This document shows, piece after piece, positions 21,201 to 31,769 of a stretch of 64,000 nt of DNA (positions are counted from its first letter, which is position 1; every line of letters starts with the position of its first letter). A model generated the notes under the pieces. It made no database searches, was not told where the DNA came from, and saw only the letters and a list, made by a program, of their open reading frames with translations. Location: NCBI GenBank assembly GCA_036250225.1, contig JAPZLL010000005.1, forward strand, positions 1,302,001 through 1,366,000, given 5' to 3'. Origin of the DNA: Cercophora sp. LCS_1. Lineage: Eukaryota; Ascomycota; Sordariomycetes; Sordariales; Lasiosphaeriaceae. The translations under genes and the position numbers were made by a program.

Positions 21201-22379
21201 TCTTCTCGTTCGATGTGGCTACCGTAGGCACCTTGGATGGACCACCATCGGTTCACAGCGGAACCGTGCCCCGTTGCCCGTCGTCACACAACGGGGGTTC
21301 CGTTTTGCGCCGTTTTGTCCTCGACGACGCCAACAGCCTACAGCCAGTCCACTCGGCGTTTGCAAAGGCACACATAGACGGCCTGCTCGATAAACCGACA
21401 GTCGTTTCCTACCGCCTTCTTCTTCCGAGTCAAATCGGCCCCTCCTGGTTGCCAGTCATCACCGCACTTCACTTTCCCCACATCAAACGTTTCAACAACA
21501 AGACATCAGCAGCACACACGCACAAGTACCAGGACACCCCAAGGTACCGTGAATGGTTCACAGCGCTTTCTTGACACAGTTTGTTCATCAAGGCTTTATT
21601 TCTTCCTTGCCTTCGTTAGCCATACAGTCATACTCTGGGATTACAGTCATTATACCAACACTCCCTCGGAGACATTCATCATCATCTTCTTCACAAGACT
21701 CGACGACAACAGCCCTCCCCATTTTCTTCATCCTCCTCCTCCTCACATCCCTCCTCTCTCTCTTCCGCACGTTGTATACTTCCCAAAATAGAAACACAAA
21801 AAAGGGACAGTGGAACGTTTGTGTGAGGAGGGGAAATATGAACCCAGACAGAATGGAAATTGACAAAAACACAATGCCTCCCGCCAAACTCCCAAAATGA
21901 GAAGCAACCCAAAGTGCCCCTGACAGCCATGCAATTTGGAGAATTCCTTTTTCCTAGTCGCCCGTCACATCCCACCCCATGTGTCTCGTGAGTCAAGACA
22001 AGACCCGAGGGCTGGTTGGTTTGGGCTGACAGTCTGAGCCGAACCTGACGGGCGAGCGGGACAAAAGCCACCAGTCAGTTGCCACCACCACCATTGTACT
22101 CAGAGATTCCCGTGTCACCGAGTCATGGCCGAGCCAAAGGGAGGCGTCAAAAGAGGGGCCATGTCGAGACCATGAGGCTTCTCCCACGTACGGGAGACCG
22201 CTTCTTTCCATCTTCTCCCCAGGTCATGGTGGACCCCCGTGCCGTGAATTCCGCCGACCAACCACGTTGTGCTGACCAGGAAGACCCCTCGACACTTCAT
22301 TTTCCCTCACTGTACCGCTAAGCATACCCCATGGCCGAGACTGAGAGGGGTGCCTGCTTTCGTCACAAAAAACCTCGTC
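15294..22379. other. 7.1 kb region without a recognisable gene
   Basis: This lies between the 5' end of the WBP2-like gene and the 3' end of the GBD/FH3 gene. Many GC-rich accidental open frames overlap on both strands (up to about 226 codons, for example 16572-17252 and 20390-21010), none with family motifs. The sequence is not AT-rich, so it does not look like a RIP-degraded transposon. A C-rich, G-poor stretch occurs at about 20800-21030. It could hold long untranslated leaders, a lncRNA or a rapidly evolving gene; none can be shown here. Confidence 0.55.
20800..21030 (+). other. C-rich, G-poor strand-asymmetric stretch
   Basis: About 230 bases are dominated by C and A with few G, including a CCGA tetranucleotide run near 20885-20900 (ACCGACCGACCGACCC). 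In one frame it reads as a Pro/Thr/Lys-rich peptide without similarity. It may be part of an untranslated RNA or a low-complexity spacer. Confidence 0.4.
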
Positions 22380-25037
22380 CTAGGAGAGCCAGAGATCGTT
22401 GGGCCGCGACGCAGACACCGGAGTGGCGTTGCCGATACCGAAGTCCAACTTAGGCATCTCGATCTTCGGCGCCTCCTCGACCTTCTTCCTCGCGCCGCCG
22501 GGCTTCTTAACGGGCGAAGTGGAACGAGACTCGGGCGGCGGGCCATAGCGGACATCGCGGACGTTCCAGCCATCTTCGGCAGCCGCGGCAACCCATGTAC
22601 GAAGGCCATCGTGGACTGAACCATAGAACTTCTCCTTGCAGAGGCGGAGGCTACCTCCCAGACAACGCTCCCAGCCCGAGATGCGCAGCTCAGCCCGCAG
22701 CGCGTTGCGCTCCTCGGCAGTCGGACCGGTGCATGCAATGATGGCATTCATCAGGTCCAGGTGACTTGCCAGGTAGTTGGTCGCGTCCCACTCGACCCCG
22801 CCGACATAAGGAGCCGCGGGTACCGGAGGGCGCTCTTGAGGAAAGTGGCGTGCCATGTAAGCAAGCTGGTTGCCAGAGGTGCTGCCGTCCTCCCCGGACA
22901 GGCGGGGATTGCGAGTCGTAGACGAGGAGACACCCACGCCTCCACCCACCTCCTCCGAGGGCGTCGTGTTACTGAACGACGGTGGCAGGGCAACGACGTT
23001 GAGGTTATGCAGGAAGATCCAAAATACCTCTTTTGTGACCGAGACGGCTTCCTTGCACCAGACCCGATAGGGTCTCTCCCGGCGCATCTCCATGACGAAG
23101 TCTAGAGGCCGCTCTTCCTCCTTGGGCTGCTGGTCCCGAAGGTAGCCAAGCACAGCAGCGGCGCGTGACAGACGCTCCTGCGGCGTGGCACACTCAATGT
23201 AGGTTAGCAAGACGGATGTGATGATGTTGCGCGTCGTGAACTCGCTCGGGCCTTTCTTCTCCGGGTCGAAGATCATGTGTAGTAGCGCGGGAAAGAGGGA
23301 GGCGTGGATAGAGTGAAGATACTGCAGGGCCAACGCCGTCGTGCACAGGGCCTTGAGGCACAGCAAATTCTCGTGCAACAATGCATCTTCGTGCTCCTCT
23401 CTGTAGCGAGGTTAGTAACAGTCTAGACCTACGGGGCCTGTAGTCGTCAAGAACATGGGTCCTTACCTCCACTCAACAGCCATGATGCGGTGCAGCAGGC
23501 CCACTATCTCCTCCATGCCGCCCTGCCTGATGAACTCTTCAGTCCATGCAACTGTCTCATTGCGGAGAAGAAGGCGCAGCTTGTGCAGCTTGCCCACCTC
23601 GACAAGCTCAGGCTTCTGCACCTTACGCAGGTAAGCCACGAAATCGGCCGGTCGCTGCTGGCCCTTCACTTTGGAAAAGAAACCCCCGTTGCTTGGTGCC
23701 TCTCCTGCAGGCGATATATGGTCGCTAGTGACGTTCTCGGTTGATTTCGATCGGAAATGGCGGCCCAGGCTGCTCCCTGTCTTTGTCTTCTTGGTGGGCG
23801 AAGACGGCCCTTTGCTGCTGCTGCCTTTCCCAATGGTCAAACTAAGGCCACGGGTATGCTTCTTCTTCTTTCCGTCGTCCTTCTCAGAGCCACCTGTCGC
23901 GCTCCCCTCGTTAGACCGCAAGCTCTCATTCGTCCCGGGGCGTTCCAGCTTGGCTTGCTCCTCGGCCCAGTCCTGACGAATAAACTCCATCTTGATTGTG
24001 TCGCTGAGGTTCCGCATCTTGTACCGCTGGTTCTCGGGAATGTTCCGCCGGTCCAGCATAGCCTCGAGGTGCTTGTCAATCTCATTAGGGTCGATAAACG
24101 GCTCGGCCTTGATGGAGGTCGACGACTTGGTCTTCTGTCCCAAGCCATAGAAGCCCTTCTTAGTGGTGCTACCCTTCCCCCACGTCATCCTCTTCCGGCC
24201 CCTTTCTTCCACGTCATGTTTCGAACGACCCTCCTTGAGCTCGCCCGATGATACCTTGCTGCTGGAGACGGGAGGTTGAAACGACTTAGGCCGCTTGTCC
24301 CACAGCCCACCCTCTGCCGTTGTGCCAGCGGGCCGTTCCGCGCCGCTCTCCGATCGCCTCCCAAAATAGTCGGTGGAGAGGGAGGTTGTGGACGCCGGAC
24401 TTCCTAGCTGCTGGCTTGTGAACTGGGCAAAGATTGGTGGAGGGGCGGCATATTCGTTCGCCACCGAGCTTGGTGGCGTTCTGTTCTCCTTGTCCTTGGC
24501 GGAACGCGCCTCCTCGTCGGAAATGAGTTGCTTCAGGTTTTTGATAGACTTGGGTCGCGAGAGAAGCGCAGCCAGGTTTGTCGCTGACTTGGCCTTCTTC
24601 GGTTTCGTTGGCGACCCGGCTTCCTTTGGCTTCTGCGACTTGGACGAATCTTTGCCGGCCAGCGCCTTGAGCGAGATGGTAGTGAACATGCCCTTCTGGG
24701 GTGATGGTGGCGCCTGGCTGCGTTCGGGGGACCTCTCGGGGGATCGCTGGGCCTGGTGCTGCCCGTTCTGTTGCAGCTCGCCGAGGGCTTGCAGGCTGGC
24801 TTTGGGCACAAGATGGTGGTACCCGGGGCCATACTCAGCCATGGTGATCGGGCTCGGGATGTTGATCTGGATGTGCGTCGCAGGAGTCGTAAAGGAAGAG
24901 GGAAGTGCGGCTCCGTCTGAGTTGGTCTTCTTGTGACCCATGAAAGACCTGAGGCCGGATGTCTTGGTCTGCTGCTGGCGCGAGTTGCGTGGCCCAGTGC
25001 TTGGGAAAAGCGTCGGCACGCCGTACGGATCCGCCAT
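22380..25037 (-). CDS. Formin-like GBD/FH3 domain protein lacking FH2
   Basis: Exons 25037-23467 and 23400-22380 give 863 residues; the 66-nt intron (GTAAGG donor, ACTAAC branch, ACAG acceptor) rebuilds MAVEWREEHEDALLHENLL. The first 370 residues are disordered (Ser/Pro/Lys-rich, RSPERSPERSQAPPSPQKG). From about 385 the formin-type GTPase-binding region starts (IDPNEIDKHLEAMLDRRNIP; LSDTIKMEFIRQDWAEEQ). FH3-like armadillo helices follow (PADFVAYLRKVQKPELVEVG; EFIRQGGMEEIVGLLHRIMA; LLCLKALCTTALALQYL), up to about 760. The C-terminus is a short basic Pro/Ser tail. No FH1 or FH2 is present, so it should not nucleate actin itself. It probably acts as a Rho/Cdc42 effector or scaffold in polarity or septation; this is inference from domain content. 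Confidence 0.85.
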
Positions 25038-25180
25038 GGCGCCGAATGGTTGGGACGGGGAACGAAAAGGAAGGAAATGAGGAGGTCCACCTCGCAACTG
25101 CTGGCGCGTTGGCGGCGACAGGATGCGAAATATGACAATGCCAAAGAGAATCCAATGCGGAGCCAATAAACCTGTGTGAA

Positions 25181-25228
25181 ATGCCGATGCCAATGCCAAT
25201 GCCAATGCCAATGCCGATTCCAATTGCG
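25181..25228 (+). repeat. ATGCCA hexamer array carrying spaced CCAAT boxes
   Basis: Eight tandem hexamers (ATGCCG, four ATGCCA, ATGCCG, ATTCCA, ATTGCG) lie 145-190 bases upstream of the GBD/FH3 start. Each ATGCCA-AT junction makes a CCAAT pentamer, giving four at 6-base spacing (near 25190, 25196, 25202, 25208). Two more CCAAT sequences occur just before, near 25152 and 25163. It may be a promoter element or just a microsatellite. Confidence 0.8.
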
Positions 25229-25655
25229 ATGCTTTCGTATCATGCCATTGCCCTCGTAAACATGAACGTCGTCACTCGTCAGTCCCAGTCGTGAAGGGGA
25301 AAGGGGATGTTTGAACAAAGAGGGACAAAATCGGGCACCGCCTCGACAAAATTCAGGGCTGCAGCTTGCACGTTGCTAGTGCTCAACAGCTTTGGCAGTT
25401 GCGTTGCACCGGTGTGGCCAATGGGCCTGTTGTTTACCAGGGGGCTGTTGCCCCAGTGATCCATCGTCGCTCCCCGAGCTTGTCCGCCGCTAGTCTTATC
25501 GATAACAACGGTCATTCTCCCACCCCGCCAAAACCCCACCATCGACCCCACCATCATTTCGATCATCGTTCTTCCCATTCGATCTGTGGAGCTACCGTCA
25601 TTGCTCCCTCTGGCAACCGATTAGTCTATTTTCTAGTCTTTTCCAGCTTTCTAAG

Positions 25656-26883
25656 CTACCAGCTCATCAATCCCTTTTCGCGATCGAACCCACCCCGCAG
25701 TTGGCTCTTTGGCTTGATCACCTTGCCTTGCAGCACCGTAAACTTGACGATTCCTTCACAGTCCTCGGGCTTGATGCGCGCCAGCCAGATGCATTGCCCG
25801 GCACCAACATCTTCTAGTCCCTCGTCCGCGGCCGCAAACTTGGCCGGAACAACCGCTTCTCCCTCGCCGAGCTTTCCCCGCTCCACCTTATCCAACCCAA
25901 AAGCGTCCGGTCGTCGATAGACCATCATGTTGGCGCTGTACTTGTGGCCACCTACGTGGCTGATGAAATAGATGCCGACGCCGCCGGGTCGCTCGTCATC
26001 GAGGTCGCGATATAATCCCAAGGGCTGCAAATGGCGCTGCAGCTCCTTGCGGAGCAGAGGCGCGCTTTGTCCACAGCGGGCATCGCGTGTCTTTTGACTA
26101 CAGAGAAGGATTAAGACGCGGTGAGGGCAAGGCCTCGTTGTCAGCTCAGTCAACACGGCCGGGGTTGCCTCTGGCAGAGGCACCGGTAGCTCCTTGGGAA
26201 GGGCAATCGCCTCAAGCGGAGATGTGTTGGTCGGCGCCTTGTTGATGAATTCGTCAATAACGGCCGGGACCGTTGCGGGCGTGACATTCTCAATGATTGT
26301 GAAGGCGGGTAAGAGGAGCACCGTGGTAGGTTCCGAATAATCAGAAGTGTGATGAGGTGTCGGCATGTTGCTCGCAGAGAGCATCAGTCGCTGTCAGAGG
26401 TGTGGTTAGCTTCTGACATTGTCGCCAAAACTCCGAGCTACTACTCACCCCGTTACTCGGCCCCTTGGAGTTCCCAATGGCTTGCATCACGCTCCCCTTC
26501 TCGTCAGCAACATCTCTGACCCAGTCTGTTTTGCCCGTCGCAACAAGCACGTGCGTGCTCCACCCCTTGACAAGCCCGTAAAGTTCATCCTCTTCGTCAA
26601 TCTTGAAGTTTTTAGGATACTGGACGACGCAGCTTGCGCAGTCGTGATCACAGTCGTCACCGTCCACCGCCTTGTCAACCACGGGGAAAAGCTGCTCGGC
26701 GGCCGCCTTGCTGCCCGAGTCGCCGATGGCCAATTTCTTGGCGCTGGTCACCAGTGCCTTGAATCCCGAAGCCATGGCCCAGCTTTTCTTTGGGTGCTTC
26801 TTTTGCTGTTCTGGTTGCTGCTCCGGCTTGTCGGTCGTAGTTGTAACAGCGGAAGCTGTGTCGTCCCCGGATTGCGGACCCAT
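25656..26883 (-). CDS. Sucrase/ferredoxin-like family protein, Apd1-type [2Fe-2S] protein
   Basis: Exons 26883-26449 and 26390-25656 give 389 residues; intron 26448-26391 (58 nt, GTGAGT, GCTAAC branch, ACAG). The N-terminal half has Cys 78, 82 and 85 (DDCDHDCASC). The C-terminal thioredoxin-like ferredoxin domain holds C242-x8-C251 (CSQKTRDARC) and H290-x3-H294 (ISHVGGHKYSANMMVY). This Cys2His2 arrangement is the ligand spacing described for yeast Apd1 and Aim32, which carry a bis-histidinyl [2Fe-2S] cluster. The older family name 'sucrase' is not a reason to expect sucrose cleavage. A redox role in cytosol or mitochondria is likely. Length agrees with fungal homologues. The start is the first ATG in frame after an upstream stretch lacking one. 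Confidence 0.88.
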
Positions 26884-27732
26884 GATGGGATAAGGCGACT
26901 TTTTTCGTCCCCGGCTCCGCAGTAGCCGAGCCCAGGACAACCCCGTCAACCGGGAAGCAGCTTCTTTTCCTTGCTTTGTGGGTGGATAACCCCCCTCCCA
27001 AAAAGATGAACCAGGAGCTAAGCTGTAACTGTATTGCGCTGAACAGCAACTTCTTCTTCTTAAAGCTCTTTTTGGCCCTTCACCGCAACGTTCTTAGGGT
27101 TTCCCGTGTTTTGCTGGAAAGCGGCAAGTTATCAATCAGATAAGATGGGCATGGTTACCTGACCAGCTGCCTAGCGGTAAGACCCGAGGAGGCACATATC
27201 ACATATATAACCCGGACAGCCCGTGAGACGTACGTACGCTAGGGGGAAGCGTGCGTGCTTCGGATTCACAGCCTTTCGGCCTGATCTCGCAAAATGGCCG
27301 GCTAACGCCGTGACACTTGCATATGCTGTCCCAGTTTATCAGATCAACCACTCGCCAAGCCGTGTGACCTTAGATTTGCTCAACCAACTGCCTCGTATCG
27401 CCGAAACCAGCGCGCGAGTTGAGATTCAACACTGGGTGGCCTCGTCATCCCCTTGCGCAATGACACGGAGACCTTGCAGCACGGTACCCCGCAGCGTCAT
27501 TGCGCAAGCTTCCCCAGTTACAAGTCCGAATCGGACTTTATCAGATCTTAGGATTGCCTTGTGGCATTTTCAACAACTGGCCCGTTCGCCAACCGAGCAT
27601 CAAACCATGTCCCATTTCGCATCTCCAAAGGTACCCGTTGATCGCTGAATACACAAGGATACCACGACACAGCTATTTACCAGAAACCTAGAACCGGGCC
27701 AAACCCCAAAATAAAACAAGAAACTACGAAAA
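26884..27732. other. Intergenic, upstream of the Apd1-like gene
   Basis: About 850 bases. A TATA-like ATATATAA occurs near 27203-27210 and an ACGTACGTACG repeat near 27228. No gene is seen. Confidence 0.5.
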
Positions 27733-30126
27733 CTACTTCTCTTCTTCGTCCTCGTCACTGTCAGCCACTTCAAAATACCCTCCCCTCTCTGCCTGGCTCT
27801 TCCGCCTCCTCATCGCCCCCCTTTCCATCATGGCCTCCCTGATCTTCCTGCTTGCCTCGTTGAAGCCCTCCTGACTATCCAAAGTCGTGAAGCCACTGAC
27901 TGGAAAGCCGAGGCCGTTACTATTACTCCGACTGCGCGCGCGAGAAGGTGGCCTTGTCGAGAACAAGTGCACTTGCCCAATGTTGCTGAACGATTCGTTT
28001 TTGGGGATCGCCCGACTCGATTTGGTCGTGCCGCGACGCGCCAGCCCATTTTGTGTCGGGCTCTCCACGCCATCTGAATAGCCTCCAGGTGAGGATAATC
28101 CGCTCCCCTGGCGCCGGTGTGGAGGCCTCGACGGGGAGATTGGCGAGATTGGCGCCGCAACAGTGCTACCCCCACTGACCGTCCTAGCATGGTCGGCATG
28201 AACAAGACGAGTGTGCTCGAAATCGGGGAACATCTCGGGGCCCAGCTCGTTAATGACATCGGTGATTTGCGCGCTGAGCTCTGCGCGGCGCTCCCGTAGT
28301 TGGTGGACGTTGTAACTCGACGAGGGGTTGATGCAAAGCGCCAGCGGTCGCAGGGACTTGAGAATGTCCATGCCAACTTCGCCGAAGCGGAGAGCCGCAA
28401 AGGTGATGGCTGGGAAGACAATCCATCCTACGACAAAGGCAGCCCACCATGGCACCCAGTCAGGGACAGAACCCCAGAGATGATCCCGGGAGACCCTCCA
28501 GGCGAGGATTGAGCTGTAGAAGTTGTACAACAGAGGGGCAAAGAACATGGACACCAGAATCTTCCATGTTGCCATGACATCTTTGCCTTGGATCTTGACC
28601 GTCGAGCCTGCGAGAGCTGTCTTGGCCTTCTCGCGGCTGATCTTCTTGGTCGCAATGAAGACAGGCGAAAACAGGACGAGGCCAGGAAGCACACCGGCCG
28701 ACAACACTAGCAGCTTGGAGAGTCGGTAGATGAAGGTGATGACAACTATCGGCCATGAGAACTTAGCATACCCGACCTGGTGGTCGCGTAGCCCCAAGTA
28801 CCGTAGTTGCCTGTTGTACTCCTTGACAGACTTCTGCAGCTTGATGATGCGCTCGTCGTCCTTGTACTTCTCGTAGCCCATTGCGAGCCGGCGGTTGAGC
28901 TCCACAACGATGGGCAGTGGTAGCTTCTTGCCGGTGGGGTTGTACAGTCTCCGAGCCGCTTGGATAACCATCAGTGTGTCGTAATCCGGAGCAGAGACGG
29001 TCACAGCGCTCAGGCCGGAGTGCACCATGTCCAAGAGCTGCCCAATCGCCTGGCGTCTCTGGTTGTTTTTGTACATCTCAACAAGTTTTTCGGGAACCTC
29101 AATTGGAGGGCCAAACTCAACCACCGCCCTAGATCGGAACTTGTGGGCGTGGAAGTAGTTCATTCCCACGGGCACAATCTTGAGACCACAATCAGGGTTC
29201 TCAGCAAGCGCTCCGAGGGCCATAATCGCGACACCAGCCTTGAGCGGTAATAGTTCTGTCCGGTCATGGCTTCCTCCCTCGGGGAAGATACCACAACAGC
29301 CGCCGGCCTTGAGTCGGTCGAAAACTGCGCGGTAGACCTTAGTCTGGTCAATGTGGGGAGCGAGTTTGAATTTGCTCCCCTCAAAGCCTTGCTTGCATCC
29401 CTTGACTTCCTTATCGGCGAACTCGCCGTGCTCGTTGATATCGTCGCGGCCAGTCAACTGAAACATGGAGATATGTCCCTTGAAAGGTCGCTTGAGGCGG
29501 AGCTCTTCCGGGCCCAAGATCTGAGCGATATCGATGCTCGCGCCGGTATGACCCTTGATCGAAGGCAAGAAGACCATACCACCTATCTCAGCCTCCTTCT
29601 CAAAGTCTGTACCGATACCACGAACAAGGGTAGGGTTGTTGATGGGATCCGGAAGGTAGATGGTGCCCTTGGCAGGCCTTGCCTGGTCTTGTGCTCGCCC
29701 CACGGGAACAGCGCCAACCTGGCGGGAAGCCCAGCCGATGAAGCCATGGACAGACTTCTGTGCAATAAGCAGAGATACACGACGCTTGGCTTCTCGCCAA
29801 AGCGTCCGTTGCAGGATCAAGGCATCGACAAACTGTTGTTCGGATGAAAGTTAGCTGTATGGTCGCATATCAGTGAAACAGGATGGAAGCTGTCAACCAA
29901 CCTGGTTTGCATGCGGCGCTGCTACGAATAGGATGGGTCCGTGACGAGGAACTCTCCAAGAGCCACGAGGATGGACCTCGCGGAAGAAGAGATCTGCCAG
30001 AATGGATGTCGACCACAAGAATGCGTCATATTTGAAGTTGTTCATGGGGTAGAGTTCTTTCGCGCTCGAGGGCAAGGCCGCACTCTGCAGAGGTGCGGCC
30101 ACGTTCTGGGCCTCGGCGTCTGTCAT
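27733..30126 (-). CDS. Glycerol-3-phosphate / dihydroxyacetone-phosphate O-acyltransferase (GPT2/SCT1 type)
   Basis: Exons 30126-29902 and 29832-27733 give 774 residues. The 69-nt intron (GTTGGT...ACAG) falls inside the first acyltransferase motif, PHANQ|FVD (residues 71-78). The second motif, GIFPEGGSHDR, is at 256-266, followed by LLPLKAGVAIMALGAL and VPVGMNYFHAHKFRSRAVVE. Two to three membrane segments follow (around 415-455, SWPIVVITFIYRLSKLLVLS; then MATWKILVSMFFAPLLYNFY; WVPWWAAFVVGWIVFPAI). The last 170 residues are Ser/Arg-rich with an acidic end (DSDEDEEEK), a likely phosphorylated tail as in yeast Sct1/Gpt2. The enzyme makes lysophosphatidic acid, the first step of glycerolipid synthesis, in the ER and lipid droplets. 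Size and motif order match the family. Confidence 0.93.
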
Positions 30127-31769
30127 GTTTCGGGCGACGGATGGGTCGGATCAGGGAAGGGCGGGGGATGAGGAGGCGGGAGTTGCGCGAGAGAAAGGCC
30201 GAGGCCGTGGCCGTCTCCCGTCGAACGAGCGTGCTTCGAGGTCGAGAAAGCGTTCGGGACAAAGGGATTCGAAAGGAGGAGCTCGGTGCAGGCGACAAGC
30301 TAGCGGTAACTTTGCTGCTCAACCGCGGGGCTCGAGTGGAACCGACGACGGAACAAAAAAAAGGACTCCGAGTCAGACTTGGGGCGCCTCTATGGGATGG
30401 CGCACAATCTGAGAGTCGAAAACAGCGTCTGGAAGATAGAAGGATAGTGCAATACTCAGGAGTTCGTGTCGCGTTGCTTATCAGGGGCGGAATGCAAGCT
30501 AGGCGGCAGGCATTGATTCAATCGGCTTGGATGAGGGGGGGCAGAGCGTCGCAGCGATAGGCGGGTTCCGTTCTGCGGTAGCCGCAGCCGGGAGGTGTCG
30601 ACACTCGAGGAATTTTGTGCGTGCAAGACGAGGAAAATGTGCAAATTTACATCTATATGATGCTACCGATAGGAGTGCGGGCAGAAAGCAAAATGAGGGA
30701 AGACTCGTTGCCGAGCTGGTCACGTCAAAAGACGGACCAGTGGAAGAAGCTGGAACTTCAAAGGTCCCGGAGGCCGACCTTGGCGATGACGGGCAACGGC
30801 GTGGAAGATGCCCCCCGAATCGGGGCGAAACGAAGATGTCATTGCCCTTGGCCCCGTTCGGCGGGGCTGCTGCTGCAGCTTTTTTTCAGGGCAGGGGGCC
30901 CCTGTAGCCCCACCATCCATAGCGTTCCTTTCACCATTCACGTCTCGAGCATGTGCAATTGGCAGCAGCTCAACTGCATGCTGCCGTCAACAAGACGTGA
31001 ATGTCTTGAGACGCACCTTCTGCGACCATGGACGAAAGAGGACTAGGGCGTCCCAACAAACCTTACTTTGGATGGCGATATCGCATACTGGTCTCCGTTC
31101 ATGTTCTCGGTGAGCTGGCACATTACAGTTTGTGGTTCATCCACTCAAGCTCTCACCAATCAGAAACGCGGGGTCTGGTCAAGTGGCAATCCACCTGCTG
31201 GACCATGGAAGGGTTTTGAGGGGTGACTATCCGGGTCTCGCCGCGATGCCCAGGCCCTTCAACTCGATAGCTTTACAATCCTTCCATCGAACTGCCCTTT
31301 GCCGCGCCGAGGGCCGAGCGAACCTGTGTTGTTTTTCTCGGTGCTCCTGAAAAGTGGCCTTATGCGGTTACAGTGTCCAATCTCAGTTGATAAGCTGGGC
31401 GAAATGGGAAGGTAAGATCCCTGCACTGAGCAATGTCGACCTCGGCCTCGTGTTGCGCAACGCGAACTTCGGTTCCATCTATGGATCGCTTCACATTCCT
31501 ACCAGAAAAAAGCAGCAGCAGCAGCAGCCAGTAGAAACGGGGAGCGACATTTGCAACAAGAAAGCCCCAAAGACTTATTTTGCTGATCGTAGCAAACGTC
31601 TCAAATGCCACGTAAAACTTTCCAAATCATTTTTAAACAAATGAATATACACCGGTGTATGTAAAGAGCCGTCGCACTTAAAGAAAGCTCGGCGGTTTCA
31701 CCCTGTAATGAAGTAAGTACCCTAGCCTCGCTGGATTATCCTTCCTAAGACGCTATCAACAAAACAGCC
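30127..31769. other. Intergenic, upstream of the GPT2-like gene
   Basis: 1.6 kb containing only short accidental open frames and an (AGC)6 tract at 31511-31528. The part near 31660-31769 is probably the 3' region of the BRAP2-like gene. Confidence 0.5.
31511..31528 (+). repeat. (AGC)6 short repeat
   Basis: Six AGC units preceded by a short A tract, in the intergenic region between the GPT2-like and BRAP2-like genes. Confidence 0.8.

Noticed and set aside
25038..25223. Hydrophobic N-terminal extension (ALALALALASAF...) of the GBD/FH3 protein that would look like a signal peptide
   Set aside because: It is open frame over the hexamer array but has no ATG; the first ATG is 25037 (MADPYG).
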